A stretch of 34,337 nt of DNA from Gammaproteobacteria bacterium. GTDB taxonomy: Bacteria; Pseudomonadota; Gammaproteobacteria; Thiohalospirales; Thiohalospiraceae. Below are positions 1-7,498 of the stretch, piece by piece. Below the pieces are notes generated by a model that worked only from the letters and a program-made list of their open reading frames with translations, was not told the origin of the DNA and searched no databases. Made by a program: the position numbers and the translations under genes. Location: assembly GCA_024277575.1 (NCBI GenBank), contig JAJRUX010000122.1:1-34337 (forward strand). Reading direction: 5' to 3'. The number at the start of each line of letters is the position of its first letter. Position 1 is the first letter of the stretch.

Positions 1-5
1 GAAGG

Positions 6-103
6 GTTGGCCTGTCAGCGTCCATGGCCGCGTTGCGCCTCTTGGCAAGGACTAAGGCCATTCCCTGTGAGGCGCGCCTTGCCCTGAACGCTGACAGACC
101 AAC
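6..103. repeat. Imperfect 98-bp palindrome (possible MITE-like element)
   Basis: The outer 19 bases at 6-24 and the reverse complement of 85-103 agree at 17 positions (core CTGTCAGCGT / ACGCTGACAG). The inner halves also pair imperfectly around a centre near 54-55: the left half has TTGCGCCTCTTGGCAAGG and the right half GGCGCGCCTTGCC. No convincing gene lies here. A palindrome this long with near-identical ends looks like a non-autonomous mobile repeat or a large transcribed hairpin. The repeat-family assignment is inference, because only one copy is visible in this window. Confidence 0.6.
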
Positions 104-136
104 TGAATCCTAATTTATTACCTTGAAAGAGTACTA
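103..136. repeat. 34-bp dispersed repeat, copy 1
   Basis: This segment matches 13611-13644 without gaps at 28 of 34 positions. The two strong blocks are CTGAATCCT at the left and CCTTGAA-x-GAGTACTA at the right. It sits directly between the two palindromes of the first 300 bases. What it does is unknown. It may be the edge of a repeat family or part of a regulatory site. Confidence 0.45.
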
Positions 137-166
137 GGGGATTTGGGAATAATCTACTGCGCTGAT

Positions 167-252
167 GGGAGAGCGGCCAAAATGTCCCCGGTTTTTCGTT
201 AAATAGATCCACTATTCGCCTCAAAACCGGAAACATTTTGGCTCGCTCTCCC
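167..252. repeat. Long inverted repeat (29/30-bp arms)
   Basis: Arms at 167-195 and 223-252 are inverted copies with one single-base gap and two mismatches (for example GGGAGAGCG, CCAAAATG and CCGGTTTT are shared). The loop of 27 bases contains AAATAG and CTATT as a smaller inverted pair. Transcribed on either strand this would make a very stable hairpin. It lies about 50 bases past the ptsO stop codon, so it could end or protect the PTS-operon transcript, but no T-run follows the stem on the minus strand. It may equally be a mobile palindromic repeat. The rest of 1-300 holds no supported gene. Confidence 0.65.
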
Positions 253-300
253 ACCAGCTCGCTACGATTACCCAAACCCGACAGACTCCTGGGAGGAGGG

Positions 301-570
301 TTACTCCGGTTCCCCGAACCGTCCCAGAATCAGTTTTTCCAGTTGCTCCAGTGCCTGGTTTTCATCGGGGCCGTCAATGCTGATGGTTATGGTGGTGCCG
401 CGAGCGGCGGCCAGCATCATGAGACCCATGATGCTTTTCCCATTCACGCAGCGGTGATTTGCCGTCAGTTGAATCTCGGCATCAAAGTCATTGGCCAGAT
501 TGACGAATTTTACTGCTGCCCGGGCGTGCAGGCCCAGTTTGTTGACAATGGTGATCTGTTTGTTGATCAA
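301..570 (-). CDS. ptsO: HPr family phosphocarrier NPr (PtsO)
   Basis: An 89-residue HPr-fold phosphocarrier, the usual length for the family. The phosphorylated histidine is His15 in the motif GLHARAA, and the regulatory serine is Ser46 in VNGKSIMGL. In the nitrogen-type PTS it takes phosphate from enzyme I and passes it to EIIA proteins in the cytoplasm. Ser46 matters here because an HPr kinase is encoded two genes upstream, so NPr is its likely substrate. The start appears to be TTG at 568-570, with a GGAG-like ribosome site about ten bases upstream; no ATG is in a better place. It is the last gene of the minus-strand PTS cluster. Enzyme I is not in the window and may lie just beyond the left edge. 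Confidence 0.9.
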   Translation of the reverse strand: MINKQITIVNKLGLHARAAVKFVNLANDFDAEIQLTANHRCVNGKSIMGLMMLAAARGTTITISIDGPDENQALEQLEKLILGRFGEPE

Positions 571-627
571 TGCGGTGCTACTCCGTCAGGATGACAAGCC
601 GCAGGCAGCATGAACCCGGCAATAATA

Positions 628-1020
628 CTATCTGGAACTGCTCCAGATGATTCCATCATGTCCGCCACTGGTTGCTTTTTGAGCCAGTTCTGCCAGTCCC
701 AGATGTGAGTAGTTGAGTACCCGGATAAGCATTGGTAGATTGATACCTGTTACAAGCATAATGTGAGGGTGATCCAGCAGTGAAGTTGCAATATTGCTGG
801 GTGTAGAGCCGAACATGTCGGTAAGAATGAGCACCCCGTCACCCTGATCCAGCTCTCTGGTCAGTTCGCGGGCATGCTCTGTTATCTGTTCGGGATTCGA
901 GTTCAGCGTGACGGCCACGGTTCGGGTTTGTAGCGGATATCCTCCTATCATGGTGATGGCGGTGTCAAGTAGTGCTTCGCCGATCTGGTTATGGGTAATA
1001 ATGAGTAATCCGATACTCAT
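628..1020 (-). CDS. PTS mannose-type EIIA protein
   Basis: A 130-residue stand-alone EIIA of the mannose/fructose family. The N-terminal strand IGLLIITH places the phospho-accepting histidine at His10, as in the E. coli ManX IIA domain, and ILTDMFGSTPSN is the conserved active-site loop. The open frame extends upstream to 1122, but those extra residues lie inside rapZ and are proline/arginine-rich and unlike the family, so the ATG at 1018-1020 is chosen. It overlaps the rapZ stop by four bases (ATGA), which suggests translational coupling. No sugar IIB, IIC or IID genes are near, so a regulatory rather than a transport role is likely. The phosphate donor is probably NPr, encoded next. Confidence 0.88.
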   Translation of the reverse strand: MSIGLLIITHNQIGEALLDTAITMIGGYPLQTRTVAVTLNSNPEQITEHARELTRELDQGDGVLILTDMFGSTPSNIATSLLDHPHIMLVTGINLPMLIRVLNYSHLGLAELAQKATSGGHDGIIWSSSR

Positions 1021-1874
1021 GACAGCTCCCGGTGGCGGACCTGTACGTTGACCCGGATCCGTTGGAAGTGTCTGGCAAGTCGCTCCGCCAGATAGACGGA
1101 GCGGTGCTGTCCGCCGGTACAACCGATAGCGATGGTCATGTAGGCACGATTATCTGCTTCGAAATGGGGAATCCAGCTGTTCATGAATTCGCACAGATGA
1201 TCGCTCATCTGATTTACCAGCGGTTCTGCCTCAAGAAATTCGATGACCGGTTGATCACGCCCGCTGAAGGGGCGCAGGTTAAGCTGCCAGTGAGGATTGG
1301 GAAGACAGCGGACGTCAAAAACAAAATCGGCATCAGTCGGGATTCCGTTTTTGAAACCAAAGGATTCAAACAGAATCGACATGGTCCCGGGGTGTAAATC
1401 CTGTAGACGATCCACGATCAAGTCGCGCAGCTGGTGTACGTTGGTACGGCTTGTCTCAATACGCAGATCTGCGTTGGCTGCAATGGGTTCCAGCAAAATC
1501 CCTTCACGCTTGATAGCATCGGCGAGAGGTACTGTCTTGGATGTTAACGGGTGTATACGCCGGGTCTCGCTGAACCGTTTGAGCAGAGTGTCTTCATCGG
1601 CGGTGAGAAAAAAAGTTTCACACTCAACCCCTTTCTCCTTGAGTGTGGCGATAATATCCGGGAATGAATCCAGATCTCCGGTCAGGTTGCGGGCATCAAT
1701 GCCAATCGCGGCTTTGTCGACCCGGGACTGATTATTAATGAGCACCCGTTCAGCAAATGCAGGTAACAGGGAAACGGGCAGGTTGTCGAGACAGTAGTAA
1801 CCGAGATCTTCCAGAACATTCAGCGCAACGCTTTTTCCTGAACCGGACATACCACTGATAATCAGTAGTTTCAT
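1017..1874 (-). CDS. rapZ: RNase adapter protein RapZ (YvcJ family)
   Basis: A 285-residue P-loop protein of full family length. The Walker A motif GMSGSGKS is at residues 8-15, and the C-terminal half carries the conserved IGCTGGQHRSVYLAERLA segment. In E. coli RapZ binds GlmY RNA and guides RNase E to GlmZ, controlling glucosamine-6-phosphate synthase and so the supply of cell-wall precursors; in other bacteria YvcJ proteins hydrolyse nucleotides. Position between hprK and EIIA-Man is common in non-enteric proteobacteria. It overlaps hprK upstream and the EIIA gene downstream by four bases each, so it is inside a tightly coupled operon. Whether GlmY/GlmZ RNAs exist in this organism cannot be seen here. 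Confidence 0.93.
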   Translation of the reverse strand: MKLLIISGMSGSGKSVALNVLEDLGYYCLDNLPVSLLPAFAERVLINNQSRVDKAAIGIDARNLTGDLDSFPDIIATLKEKGVECETFFLTADEDTLLKRFSETRRIHPLTSKTVPLADAIKREGILLEPIAANADLRIETSRTNVHQLRDLIVDRLQDLHPGTMSILFESFGFKNGIPTDADFVFDVRCLPNPHWQLNLRPFSGRDQPVIEFLEAEPLVNQMSDHLCEFMNSWIPHFEADNRAYMTIAIGCTGGQHRSVYLAERLARHFQRIRVNVQVRHRELS

Positions 1875-2413
1875 CTGTCTCCCCCTAAAAAGAACTGCTG
1901 ACGGCTGATAAAATCTTCAGCAGCATTATAGCCAGCTGCGCGAAGAATGTGATTGCGAACAGCGCTTTCCACCATTATCGCCATATTGTATTCTCGTGTG
2001 ACAGGGAGTTTTACTACCGGAATCCCTATACCGAGAATAGCCCGGTGCTGCAGGCTTCCTTTCAGGCGTTCATCTTCCATCAACGCAAATTGTGTTGCAG
2101 GTACCAAGGAGATCAGCAGTTGAAGCTGACTGGATTTTCTTACTGCATCTGCGCCAAACATGGCAGGGATATTTAACACCCCCAGACCAAAAACTTCAAT
2201 GAAATCCTGCAATGGTGCAGGACAGATTCCACTGACAGTTGTGGAAGAACAACAGTAAAACTCGGGTGCATCATCAGCAATCAGCTTGTGCCCGCGGTTT
2301 ATCAGTTCCAGCGCCAGGGCGCTTTTCCCGATCCCGCTGGGTCCTTCAAGAAGTACACCCCGATCCAGTACCTCAATAAACACGCCATGGAGTGTTTCTG
2401 TTTGGGCAGACAT
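1871..2413 (-). CDS. hprK: HPr kinase/phosphorylase, C-terminal domain only
   Basis: The protein is 180 residues from the ATG at 2411-2413 and corresponds to the kinase domain of HprK: LHGVFIEVLDRGVLLEG leads into Walker A GPSGIGKS at residues 24-31, followed by LIADDAPEF and the family signature region VFGLGVLNIPAMFG. Full-length HprK is about 310 residues with an N-terminal domain, which is absent here; the upstream 62 bases in frame contain no start codon and ptsN ends at 2476. Kinase-only versions are known from alphaproteobacteria. The predicted reaction is ATP-dependent phosphorylation (and dephosphorylation) of Ser46 in NPr. It overlaps rapZ by four bases. The family call is secure; the start codon is less so. 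Confidence 0.88.
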   Translation of the reverse strand: MSAQTETLHGVFIEVLDRGVLLEGPSGIGKSALALELINRGHKLIADDAPEFYCCSSTTVSGICPAPLQDFIEVFGLGVLNIPAMFGADAVRKSSQLQLLISLVPATQFALMEDERLKGSLQHRAILGIGIPVVKLPVTREYNMAIMVESAVRNHILRAAGYNAAEDFISRQQFFLGGDR

Positions 2414-2475
2414 ATGTAATCCGGCTTTATTGATCCAGCGTCTGGCGGCTGAACGCGATGTTTCTGGCTGCCGGG

Positions 2476-2961
2476 TTAATTGTCTTCCCCGGCAGAAGTA
2501 TGCCCGGACGGCCGCCAATGTATCAACTGCTGATAGAGCTCCTTGCTGGAGGATGCTTTGCGAAGTAGCTTGCAAAACTCATCATTACGGAACATCTCAG
2601 CCAGAGTAGCCAATATCTGAAGATGTTCGTCGGTAGAGTGTTCCGGAACGACCAGTGCACACAGCAGATCGACCGGCTGGTGGTCATTGCTGTCAAAATC
2701 GATACCTTCGCGCAGCTGAATAAAAGCACAGAGTGTCTGGTCCAAGTCTTTCACTCTTCCATGGGGCAGGGCAACTCCTCTGCCCAGACCGGTACTGCTG
2801 AGTCGTTCACGGGCAAGCAGGCTATCAAAAATATCGGAACTGGAAATGCCTTCCTGATTTTCGGCAAGTTTGGTGCTTAACAGTTCCAAGGCGCGTTTTT
2901 TGCTGGCAGCATCGGCTTGGGCGTAAACGTGCTCAGGAGTCAATATTTCCGAAATTTTCAT
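2476..2961 (-). CDS. ptsN: Nitrogen-regulatory PTS EIIA-Ntr (PtsN)
   Basis: A 161-residue EIIA of the fructose/nitrogen class. The phospho-accepting histidine is His67 in GVALPHGR, preceded by the typical helix SLLARERLSSTGLGRG. PtsN is the output of the nitrogen-type PTS: its phosphorylation state modulates potassium transport, sensor kinases and other targets depending on the species. Its position downstream of rpoN and hpf is the classical arrangement. The next gene, hprK, begins 62 bases downstream. The start is the ATG at 2959-2961, matching the usual MKISEILTPE-like N-terminus. Confidence 0.95.
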   Translation of the reverse strand: MKISEILTPEHVYAQADAASKKRALELLSTKLAENQEGISSSDIFDSLLARERLSSTGLGRGVALPHGRVKDLDQTLCAFIQLREGIDFDSNDHQPVDLLCALVVPEHSTDEHLQILATLAEMFRNDEFCKLLRKASSSKELYQQLIHWRPSGHTSAGEDN

Positions 2962-3003
2962 TGGATTGTCAGCAGCTGTTTGTTTTATAGCTGTTACTTA
3001 CTG

Positions 3004-3297
3004 CTATGGGTGGTGGCTGGTGATTTTTTCCTTGTGTTTTTTGAGTTGGCGGTGAAGTTTGTCACTCAATGCATCAATGGCCGCATACATATTTTCATCT
3101 TCGGCATTGGCAAACAGATCGGCGCCGTTGACATGCATGGTTGCCTCGGCCATCTGTCGGTTTTTCTCTACGCCGAGTACCACATGGACGTTCCCGACCT
3201 TATCGTAATAACGTTCCAGCTTGCCCAGTTTTTCTTCGACATAGGCGCGCAGCGCATCGGTAAGATCTACATGATGTCCGGTCAGATTCAGTTGCAT
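3004..3297 (-). CDS. hpf: Short ribosome hibernation promoting factor HPF
   Basis: This 97-residue protein is the short HPF/YfiA type (sigma-54 modulation protein family). It begins MQLNLTGHHVDLTDALRAYV, has the conserved KLGKLERYYD stretch and ends in a lysine/histidine-rich tail (KKHKEKITSHHP). Short HPF acts in the cytoplasm with RMF to convert 70S ribosomes into inactive 100S dimers in stationary phase; whether RMF exists here is unknown. It lies 32 bases past rpoN and 42 bases before ptsN on the same strand, so it is probably cotranscribed with both. Confidence 0.94.
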   Translation of the reverse strand: MQLNLTGHHVDLTDALRAYVEEKLGKLERYYDKVGNVHVVLGVEKNRQMAEATMHVNGADLFANAEDENMYAAIDALSDKLHRQLKKHKEKITSHHP

Positions 3298-3329
3298 GAT
3301 GATTGCTCCAAAAGAAAAGGCAGAAAGGT

Positions 3330-4811
3330 TTATGCCAACCGTTTACGTTCGTTGGATGGCGGAATGTTCATTACTTCACGATATTTGGCTACGGTTCTTC
3401 GGGCGACTTTGATTCCCTGTTCAGAAAGAATTTCGGCAATCTTGCTGTCGCTCAGGGGTTTTTTGGCTTCTTCGTCTAGAATGAGTTTCTTGATATGCGC
3501 CTGGATGGCAGTAGATGACGCTTCACCGCCGCCGCTGGTTTTTACATGGCTGGAGAAAAAATATTTCAGTTCGAAAATGCCTCGGGGTGTGTGAATGTAT
3601 TTTCGGGTTGTAACGCGCGAAATAGTGGATTCATGCATCTCGACCGCTTCTGCAATGTCATGCAGCACCATGGGCTTCATGGCCATTTCCCCGTACTCGA
3701 GAAAATCACGTTGGCGCTCGACGATGGTGCTTGCCACCTTGAGCAGGGTTTCGCTGCGACTCTGCAGGCTTTTCAGAAACCAGCGTGCTTCCTGCAGGTG
3801 GTTTTTAAGGCAGGTGTTATCGGCGGTGTTGTCTCCGCGGCGAATCATTTTGGCATAATGGGCGTTGATGCCCAAGCGGGGTGTATTCTCCGGGTTCAGT
3901 TCTACACGCCAGTTTCCCTTGACTTTGGTGACGAAAACATCGGGCACGATATATTCCGGACTGCTGCTGGAGATATGTCCTCCAGGCCTGGGGTTGAGTG
4001 ACTGAATCAGTTGAATGACCTGTTGCAGGCTCTCTTCATCAAGTTGGCTGCGTCGCATCAGTTGAGCATAGTCCCTTTTCGCCAGCAGGTTGAAGTGGCG
4101 CTGGATAAGGGTTTTTGCCTCGTTGAGCCAGGGTGCATCGGCGGGCAGCTGCTGCAGCTGCAGAATCAGACTCTCCTGAAGATCCCGCGCGGCCACACCG
4201 GGAGGATCGAAGTGATGAATGCGACGCAGTACGGCAGCCAGTTCGTCGCTTTCCAGCTCGGGGAGATCAGTGATTAGCAGCTGATGTATCTCCTCCAGCG
4301 GGGTGGTCAGATAACCGTCTTCATTGATTGCGTCGATAATTGCTTCGGCGATAATCTGGTCGGTGTCGCTGAAGTTACTCATCTGCACCTGCCAACGCAG
4401 GTGTTCACCCAAGTTCTCGGTGGTGCTACCCTGAAATTCGAAATCCCGACCTTCATCGGAACCACCTCCGCCACCGGGAGTAAATCCGGGCTCGTAGACA
4501 TCCTCCCAACGGGTGTCTACCGGCAGTTCCGAGGGGATATTCTCATTCTGTTTGTTGATGTCCAGAGCCTGCATCTCGGTATCGGCAGCGCTTGTAACGG
4601 ATTCGGGCTGCTGATTTTCCGGTTCGGCCTTGCTGCTGTGGCTGGCTTCACCGTTCTCCTCCTGCCGTTCCAGCATGACATTGGACTCCAGCGCCTGCTG
4701 GATCTCGGCCTGCAACTCCACTGATGACAGTTGCAGCAGGCGTATCGCCTGCTGCAACTGTGGCGTCATGGTCAGTTGTTGTCCGAGACGTAGTTGTAAT
4801 GTCTGTTTCAT
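3330..4811 (-). CDS. rpoN: RNA polymerase sigma-54 factor RpoN
   Basis: A 493-residue sigma-54. Region I is the glutamine/leucine-rich N-terminus ([20 protein letters not shown]) that contacts bacterial enhancer-binding proteins. An acidic, variable region II follows, with a run of five glycines near residue 115. The core-binding and DNA-binding regions come next, and the RpoN box [10 protein letters not shown] is near the C-terminus, which ends [10 protein letters not shown]. It directs core polymerase to -24/-12 promoters. It precedes hpf-ptsN as in most gammaproteobacteria. A 165-bp palindrome separates it from lptB, so it may have its own promoter in 4812-4973; only a weak TATAAA-like hexamer is visible on the minus strand at 4906-4911. 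Confidence 0.97.
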   Translation of the reverse strand: MKQTLQLRLGQQLTMTPQLQQAIRLLQLSSVELQAEIQQALESNVMLERQEENGEASHSSKAEPENQQPESVTSAADTEMQALDINKQNENIPSELPVDTRWEDVYEPGFTPGGGGGSDEGRDFEFQGSTTENLGEHLRWQVQMSNFSDTDQIIAEAIIDAINEDGYLTTPLEEIHQLLITDLPELESDELAAVLRRIHHFDPPGVAARDLQESLILQLQQLPADAPWLNEAKTLIQRHFNLLAKRDYAQLMRRSQLDEESLQQVIQLIQSLNPRPGGHISSSSPEYIVPDVFVTKVKGNWRVELNPENTPRLGINAHYAKMIRRGDNTADNTCLKNHLQEARWFLKSLQSRSETLLKVASTIVERQRDFLEYGEMAMKPMVLHDIAEAVEMHESTISRVTTRKYIHTPRGIFELKYFFSSHVKTSGGGEASSTAIQAHIKKLILDEEAKKPLSDSKIAEILSEQGIKVARRTVAKYREVMNIPPSNERKRLA

Positions 4812-4973
4812 CTGGCGTGAATGAACTGGAGAATATTATATTTATTTTACCCCACTGGGAGGTCTGAGAATAGTGAGCTTGTCGCGGAAAAAGCACTTTG
4901 CCATATTTATACAGGCTACTTTCATCCGTCTGGCAGATTAGCAACAACTGTTTTCAAGATACACTTTTTGTTA
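4812..4973 (-). promoter_or_regulatory. Leader region upstream of rpoN
   Basis: This 162-base stretch is AT-rich and has no supported gene. On the minus strand the best sigma-70-like -10 hexamer is TATAAA (plus positions 4906-4911). The sequence 17 bases further upstream does not resemble TTGACA, so the promoter call is weak. No convincing -24/-12 sigma-54 site was found, so autoregulation is not supported. Confidence 0.3.
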
Positions 4974-5138
4974 AACCTGAATCCGTGGGTTCATGACGGC
5001 GAATTGCACAACTCATTGCTCTGTCTCGCTATATGAAAAATTTCGGTAATAGTCCCCCCTATTCCCTCAATTTTTCATTACGCGATACAGATCAAGCAGT
5101 TGCGCGCTTCATCCGCCCTGAACCCACGGATTTAGGTT
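4974..5138. repeat. 165-bp giant palindrome between lptB and rpoN
   Basis: The terminal segments 4974-4994 and 5118-5138 are inverted copies with a single mismatch (core ATCCGTGGGTTCA). The middle pairs again: ATGAAAAATT at 5033-5042 with AATTTTTCAT at 5069-5078, and AATAG/CTATT around a six-base loop at 5053-5058. Intermediate stretches also match (for example TCTGTCTCGC against TCTGTATCGC), so nearly the whole element folds on itself with small gaps. Its right end covers the lptB stop codon (5137-5139). No protein is encoded. The shape suggests a non-autonomous mobile palindrome that may now end or insulate the lpt transcript from rpoN. Confidence 0.75.
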
Positions 5139-5880
5139 AAAGGGTAAATTTATCGCCAAGGTAGACCTCCCGGACCTGCTGGTTTTCAAGCAGAACGGCG
5201 GGGGAACCCTTGGCAATTACCTTGCCGGCGCTGATGATGTAGGCGCGTTCACAGATTCCCAGTGTTTCACGTACGTTGTGATCGGTTATCAATACCCCGA
5301 TTCCACGTTCGCTCAACTGCCGGATGATGCCCTGAATGTCCAGTACGGAGATTGGGTCTACTCCGGCAAATGGCTCGTCCAGCAGGATGAAACGGGGTTC
5401 GGTGGCCAGTGCCCGGGCGATCTCTACCCGGCGTCGCTCGCCACCTGACAGACTGATGCCTGCTGTTTCACGCAGATGACTGATGTGAAAGTCCTGTAGC
5501 AGTTGCTCCAGAAGTTGTTGGCGCTGTTCTTGGTTCAGCTGCTTGCGTGTCTCCAGGATTGCCAGGATGTTTTCCTCCACTGTAAGTTTGCGAAATACGG
5601 ATGCCTCTTGGGGGAGATAGCCAATCCCGAGCCGGGCACGGATGTGCATCGGGTAGGCGGTGATATCCTGGTCGTCCAGGGTGATGCGGCCTTCGTCGCA
5701 GGGAATCAGGCCGACAATCATGTAGAAACTGGTGGTTTTACCTGCACCGTTAGGACCAAGCAGTCCGACTATTTCGCCGCTGTTGACCTCAAGGGAGAAA
5801 CCGTTGACTACCTGCCGGTCACGATACTGTTTTACCAGATCCCGCGCGGTAAGAGAGTGGGTTGTCGCCGGTATGCTCAT
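5137..5880 (-). CDS. lptB: LPS export ABC transporter ATPase LptB
   Basis: A 247-residue ABC ATPase with Walker [10 protein letters not shown], the signature [15 protein letters not shown], Walker [13 protein letters not shown] and the switch histidine in LITDHNVRE. It powers the LptB2FGC complex, which extracts lipopolysaccharide from the outer leaflet of the inner membrane and pushes it onto the periplasmic bridge. The start at 5878-5880 overlaps the lptA stop by four bases, and the length and neighbours (lptA, lptC, kdsC) make the assignment firm. Its stop codon lies in the end of the large palindrome, so that element has become the 3' end of the lpt transcript. LptF and LptG are not in the window. 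Confidence 0.97.
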   Translation of the reverse strand: MSIPATTHSLTARDLVKQYRDRQVVNGFSLEVNSGEIVGLLGPNGAGKTTSFYMIVGLIPCDEGRITLDDQDITAYPMHIRARLGIGYLPQEASVFRKLTVEENILAILETRKQLNQEQRQQLLEQLLQDFHISHLRETAGISLSGGERRRVEIARALATEPRFILLDEPFAGVDPISVLDIQGIIRQLSERGIGVLITDHNVRETLGICERAYIISAGKVIAKGSPAVLLENQQVREVYLGDKFTL

Positions 5881-6365
5881 TTGTTGTTTTCATCAGGATA
5901 GATGATGGCGTGCACCCGCTGTTTGCCGCTGTCGTTGCTGTCGGCCTGTACCTTGTCACTGCGTATATGGTAGATGATGCGTTCGCCGCTGAAGCGATTT
6001 TTGTCATGCCATAGACGCGCTTTTCCGGTCATGTGCAATTCTTCTTTGGTGGCAAAATATTCGATTTTTTCCGCCTCGGCACGAATTTCACCGCCTTGGG
6101 GTGTTTTTTGTGTATAGCGTGCAGGATGGCCTTCGGCAACGGTCCGTTCCAGGCGTTTGTTAACCCGGTAGAGTGTTATTTTATCGGCAGTTATGGACAA
6201 AGTGCCGCGCTGCAGCTGGACATCGCCCTGGAAAAAACTGGTTCCGCTGCGTTCATCGAACTCTGCCTGATCGGCCTCTATATCAATGGGTTCGCTGGCT
6301 GTTGCGGTGGTGAATACCAGAAATAGCAGAGAGGCTATAATCCAGTCAGGATGGTGGCGGTACAT
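5877..6365 (-). CDS. lptA: LPS transport periplasmic protein LptA
   Basis: A protein of 162 residues from the ATG at 6363-6365. It begins with a signal peptide ([18 protein letters not shown] then TATAS, cleavage probably just before [12 protein letters not shown]). The mature part is one OstA/LptA beta-jellyroll domain with typical repeats such as [20 protein letters not shown] and [18 protein letters not shown]. LptA polymerises into the bridge carrying lipopolysaccharide between LptC and LptD. A longer frame upstream exists, but GAGGAA lies seven bases before the chosen ATG. The gene overlaps the end of lptC by 20 bases and lptB by four, a strongly coupled order. Confidence 0.93.
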   Translation of the reverse strand: MYRHHPDWIIASLLFLVFTTATASEPIDIEADQAEFDERSGTSFFQGDVQLQRGTLSITADKITLYRVNKRLERTVAEGHPARYTQKTPQGGEIRAEAEKIEYFATKEELHMTGKARLWHDKNRFSGERIIYHIRSDKVQADSNDSGKQRVHAIIYPDENNK

Positions 6366-6954
6366 AATATCTTCCTCGGGTTTGATGCAGGAAATTGAGT
6401 TTGTCATGCATCAAATCTACTCTGAAACCAATGGCGTTGATCATGGAGTCATCGGATTTCATGGTCACCTCTGCAGCTGTTTCCGCACGCTTCAGTTCGG
6501 GGAGAATCAGCAGATCAGCGGTCTCTACCCGCAGGGTCTCGTCGCTGGATTCCGAGCGTTGTTCCAGGACCACATTTCCTTTCATCACAATCTGTTTTCC
6601 CTGCTCGGTGATCCTGGCCTGCTCTCCCGTTACGCTCCAGGAGGATTGGTTTTTGTTATGAAAAAGCAGCTGTGGCTGAAGGAGTGTGACGGTTTCCTGT
6701 CCTGACATATACTCCATGTAGCTGGACTTGATGAGGTATCGGGGTGCTCCGTCTGTGCCAGTGGCGGTGATGGTGAAATTTTTCAGATAGTAGTCAGGTC
6801 CCGGGCTGGTTTTTGTAATGGAGGTTGCCGAGGGTCTGGTATGCCACTGCATCCAGGCGCTGATTGTTGCCAGAATAATCAAGATGGTGACCAGGACAGG
6901 GGTTCTTGAGCCATAGCGGCGGGTTACTTCTGTCAATGTGTGCTGTACTCCCAT
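6346..6954 (-). CDS. lptC: LPS export protein LptC
   Basis: A 202-residue bitopic inner-membrane protein. One transmembrane helix near residues 19-36 (PVLVTILIILATISAW) is followed by a periplasmic LptC beta-jellyroll domain. LptC joins the LptB2FG pump to LptA. The domain is weakly conserved, as usual for this family, so the call rests on length, topology and position between kdsC and lptA. The start codon is three bases past the kdsC stop, so translation is probably coupled. Confidence 0.92.
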   Translation of the reverse strand: MGVQHTLTEVTRRYGSRTPVLVTILIILATISAWMQWHTRPSATSITKTSPGPDYYLKNFTITATGTDGAPRYLIKSSYMEYMSGQETVTLLQPQLLFHNKNQSSWSVTGEQARITEQGKQIVMKGNVVLEQRSESSDETLRVETADLLILPELKRAETAAEVTMKSDDSMINAIGFRVDLMHDKLNFLHQTRGRYYVPPPS

Positions 6955-6957
6955 TTG

Positions 6958-7482
6958 TCAACCAAGATAGGGAGCCAGTTGGCCGTTAAGTGTCCCTTGG
7001 GCACGCATGATAAGCTCGCAGAGATCCCGCGCCGCCCCGCGACCTCCTCCATTTGGTGTGCACCAGTGGGCATGCTCCTTGACCAGTGGATGTGCATCCT
7101 GCACCGCAACGGCCAGTCCGGCGCGGCGCATCACTGGCAGATCAACCACATCATCACCGGCATAGGCGGCATGATCCGGGCTGATGCCGAGTTTGCTGAC
7201 AAGATCCTCGAAAGCAGGCAGCTTGTCCAGTTGGCCCTGGTATATGTGCCGGATCCCCAGGTTGTCCATGCGGTGCTGAACCACCCGGGAGGTGCGGCCG
7301 GTAATGATGGCAATGTCTACTCCGCTGGCCTGCAGCATCTTCATGCCGTGTCCGTCGCGGGAGTGGAATGCCTTGTACTCCTGCCCGTCATCACCGAGAA
7401 ACAGGCTGCCATCGGTCAGTACGCCGTCAACATCGAAAACCACCAGCTTGATGGCAGTTGCCTTTTCCAGAATATCCTGCAT
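6958..7482 (-). CDS. kdsC: Kdo-8-phosphate phosphatase KdsC
   Basis: A 174-residue HAD-superfamily phosphatase. The catalytic aspartates are in motif I, VVFDVDGVLTDG; motif II is IAIITGRTS, and motif III/IV is AYAGDDVVDLPVM. It hydrolyses 3-deoxy-D-manno-octulosonate 8-phosphate to Kdo in the cytoplasm, a step of lipid A-core synthesis. The ATG at 7480-7482 is chosen because GGGGGAG stands just before it; the longer frame (to 7527) would run into kdsD. Small size and lack of a cap domain are typical for the KdsC class. It follows kdsD by 16 bases. Confidence 0.95.
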   Translation of the reverse strand: MQDILEKATAIKLVVFDVDGVLTDGSLFLGDDGQEYKAFHSRDGHGMKMLQASGVDIAIITGRTSRVVQHRMDNLGIRHIYQGQLDKLPAFEDLVSKLGISPDHAAYAGDDVVDLPVMRRAGLAVAVQDAHPLVKEHAHWCTPNGGGRGAARDLCELIMRAQGTLNGQLAPYLG

Positions 7483-7498
7483 GGTATCTCCCCCGCTG

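Noticed and set aside
15-275. An 86-codon open frame on the minus strand at the left end
   Set aside because: It runs through both palindromes, has no recognisable domain and no ribosome site; its codons simply reflect the inverted repeats.
2414-2575. N-terminal extension of the HprK frame into ptsN
   Set aside because: It would overlap the ptsN coding end by about 100 bases and its sequence does not match the HprK N-terminal domain.
4812-4973. Possible sigma-54 site in front of rpoN (GGCAAAGTGC)
   Set aside because: The spacing between GG and GC is six bases, not the required ten, so autoregulation is not supported.
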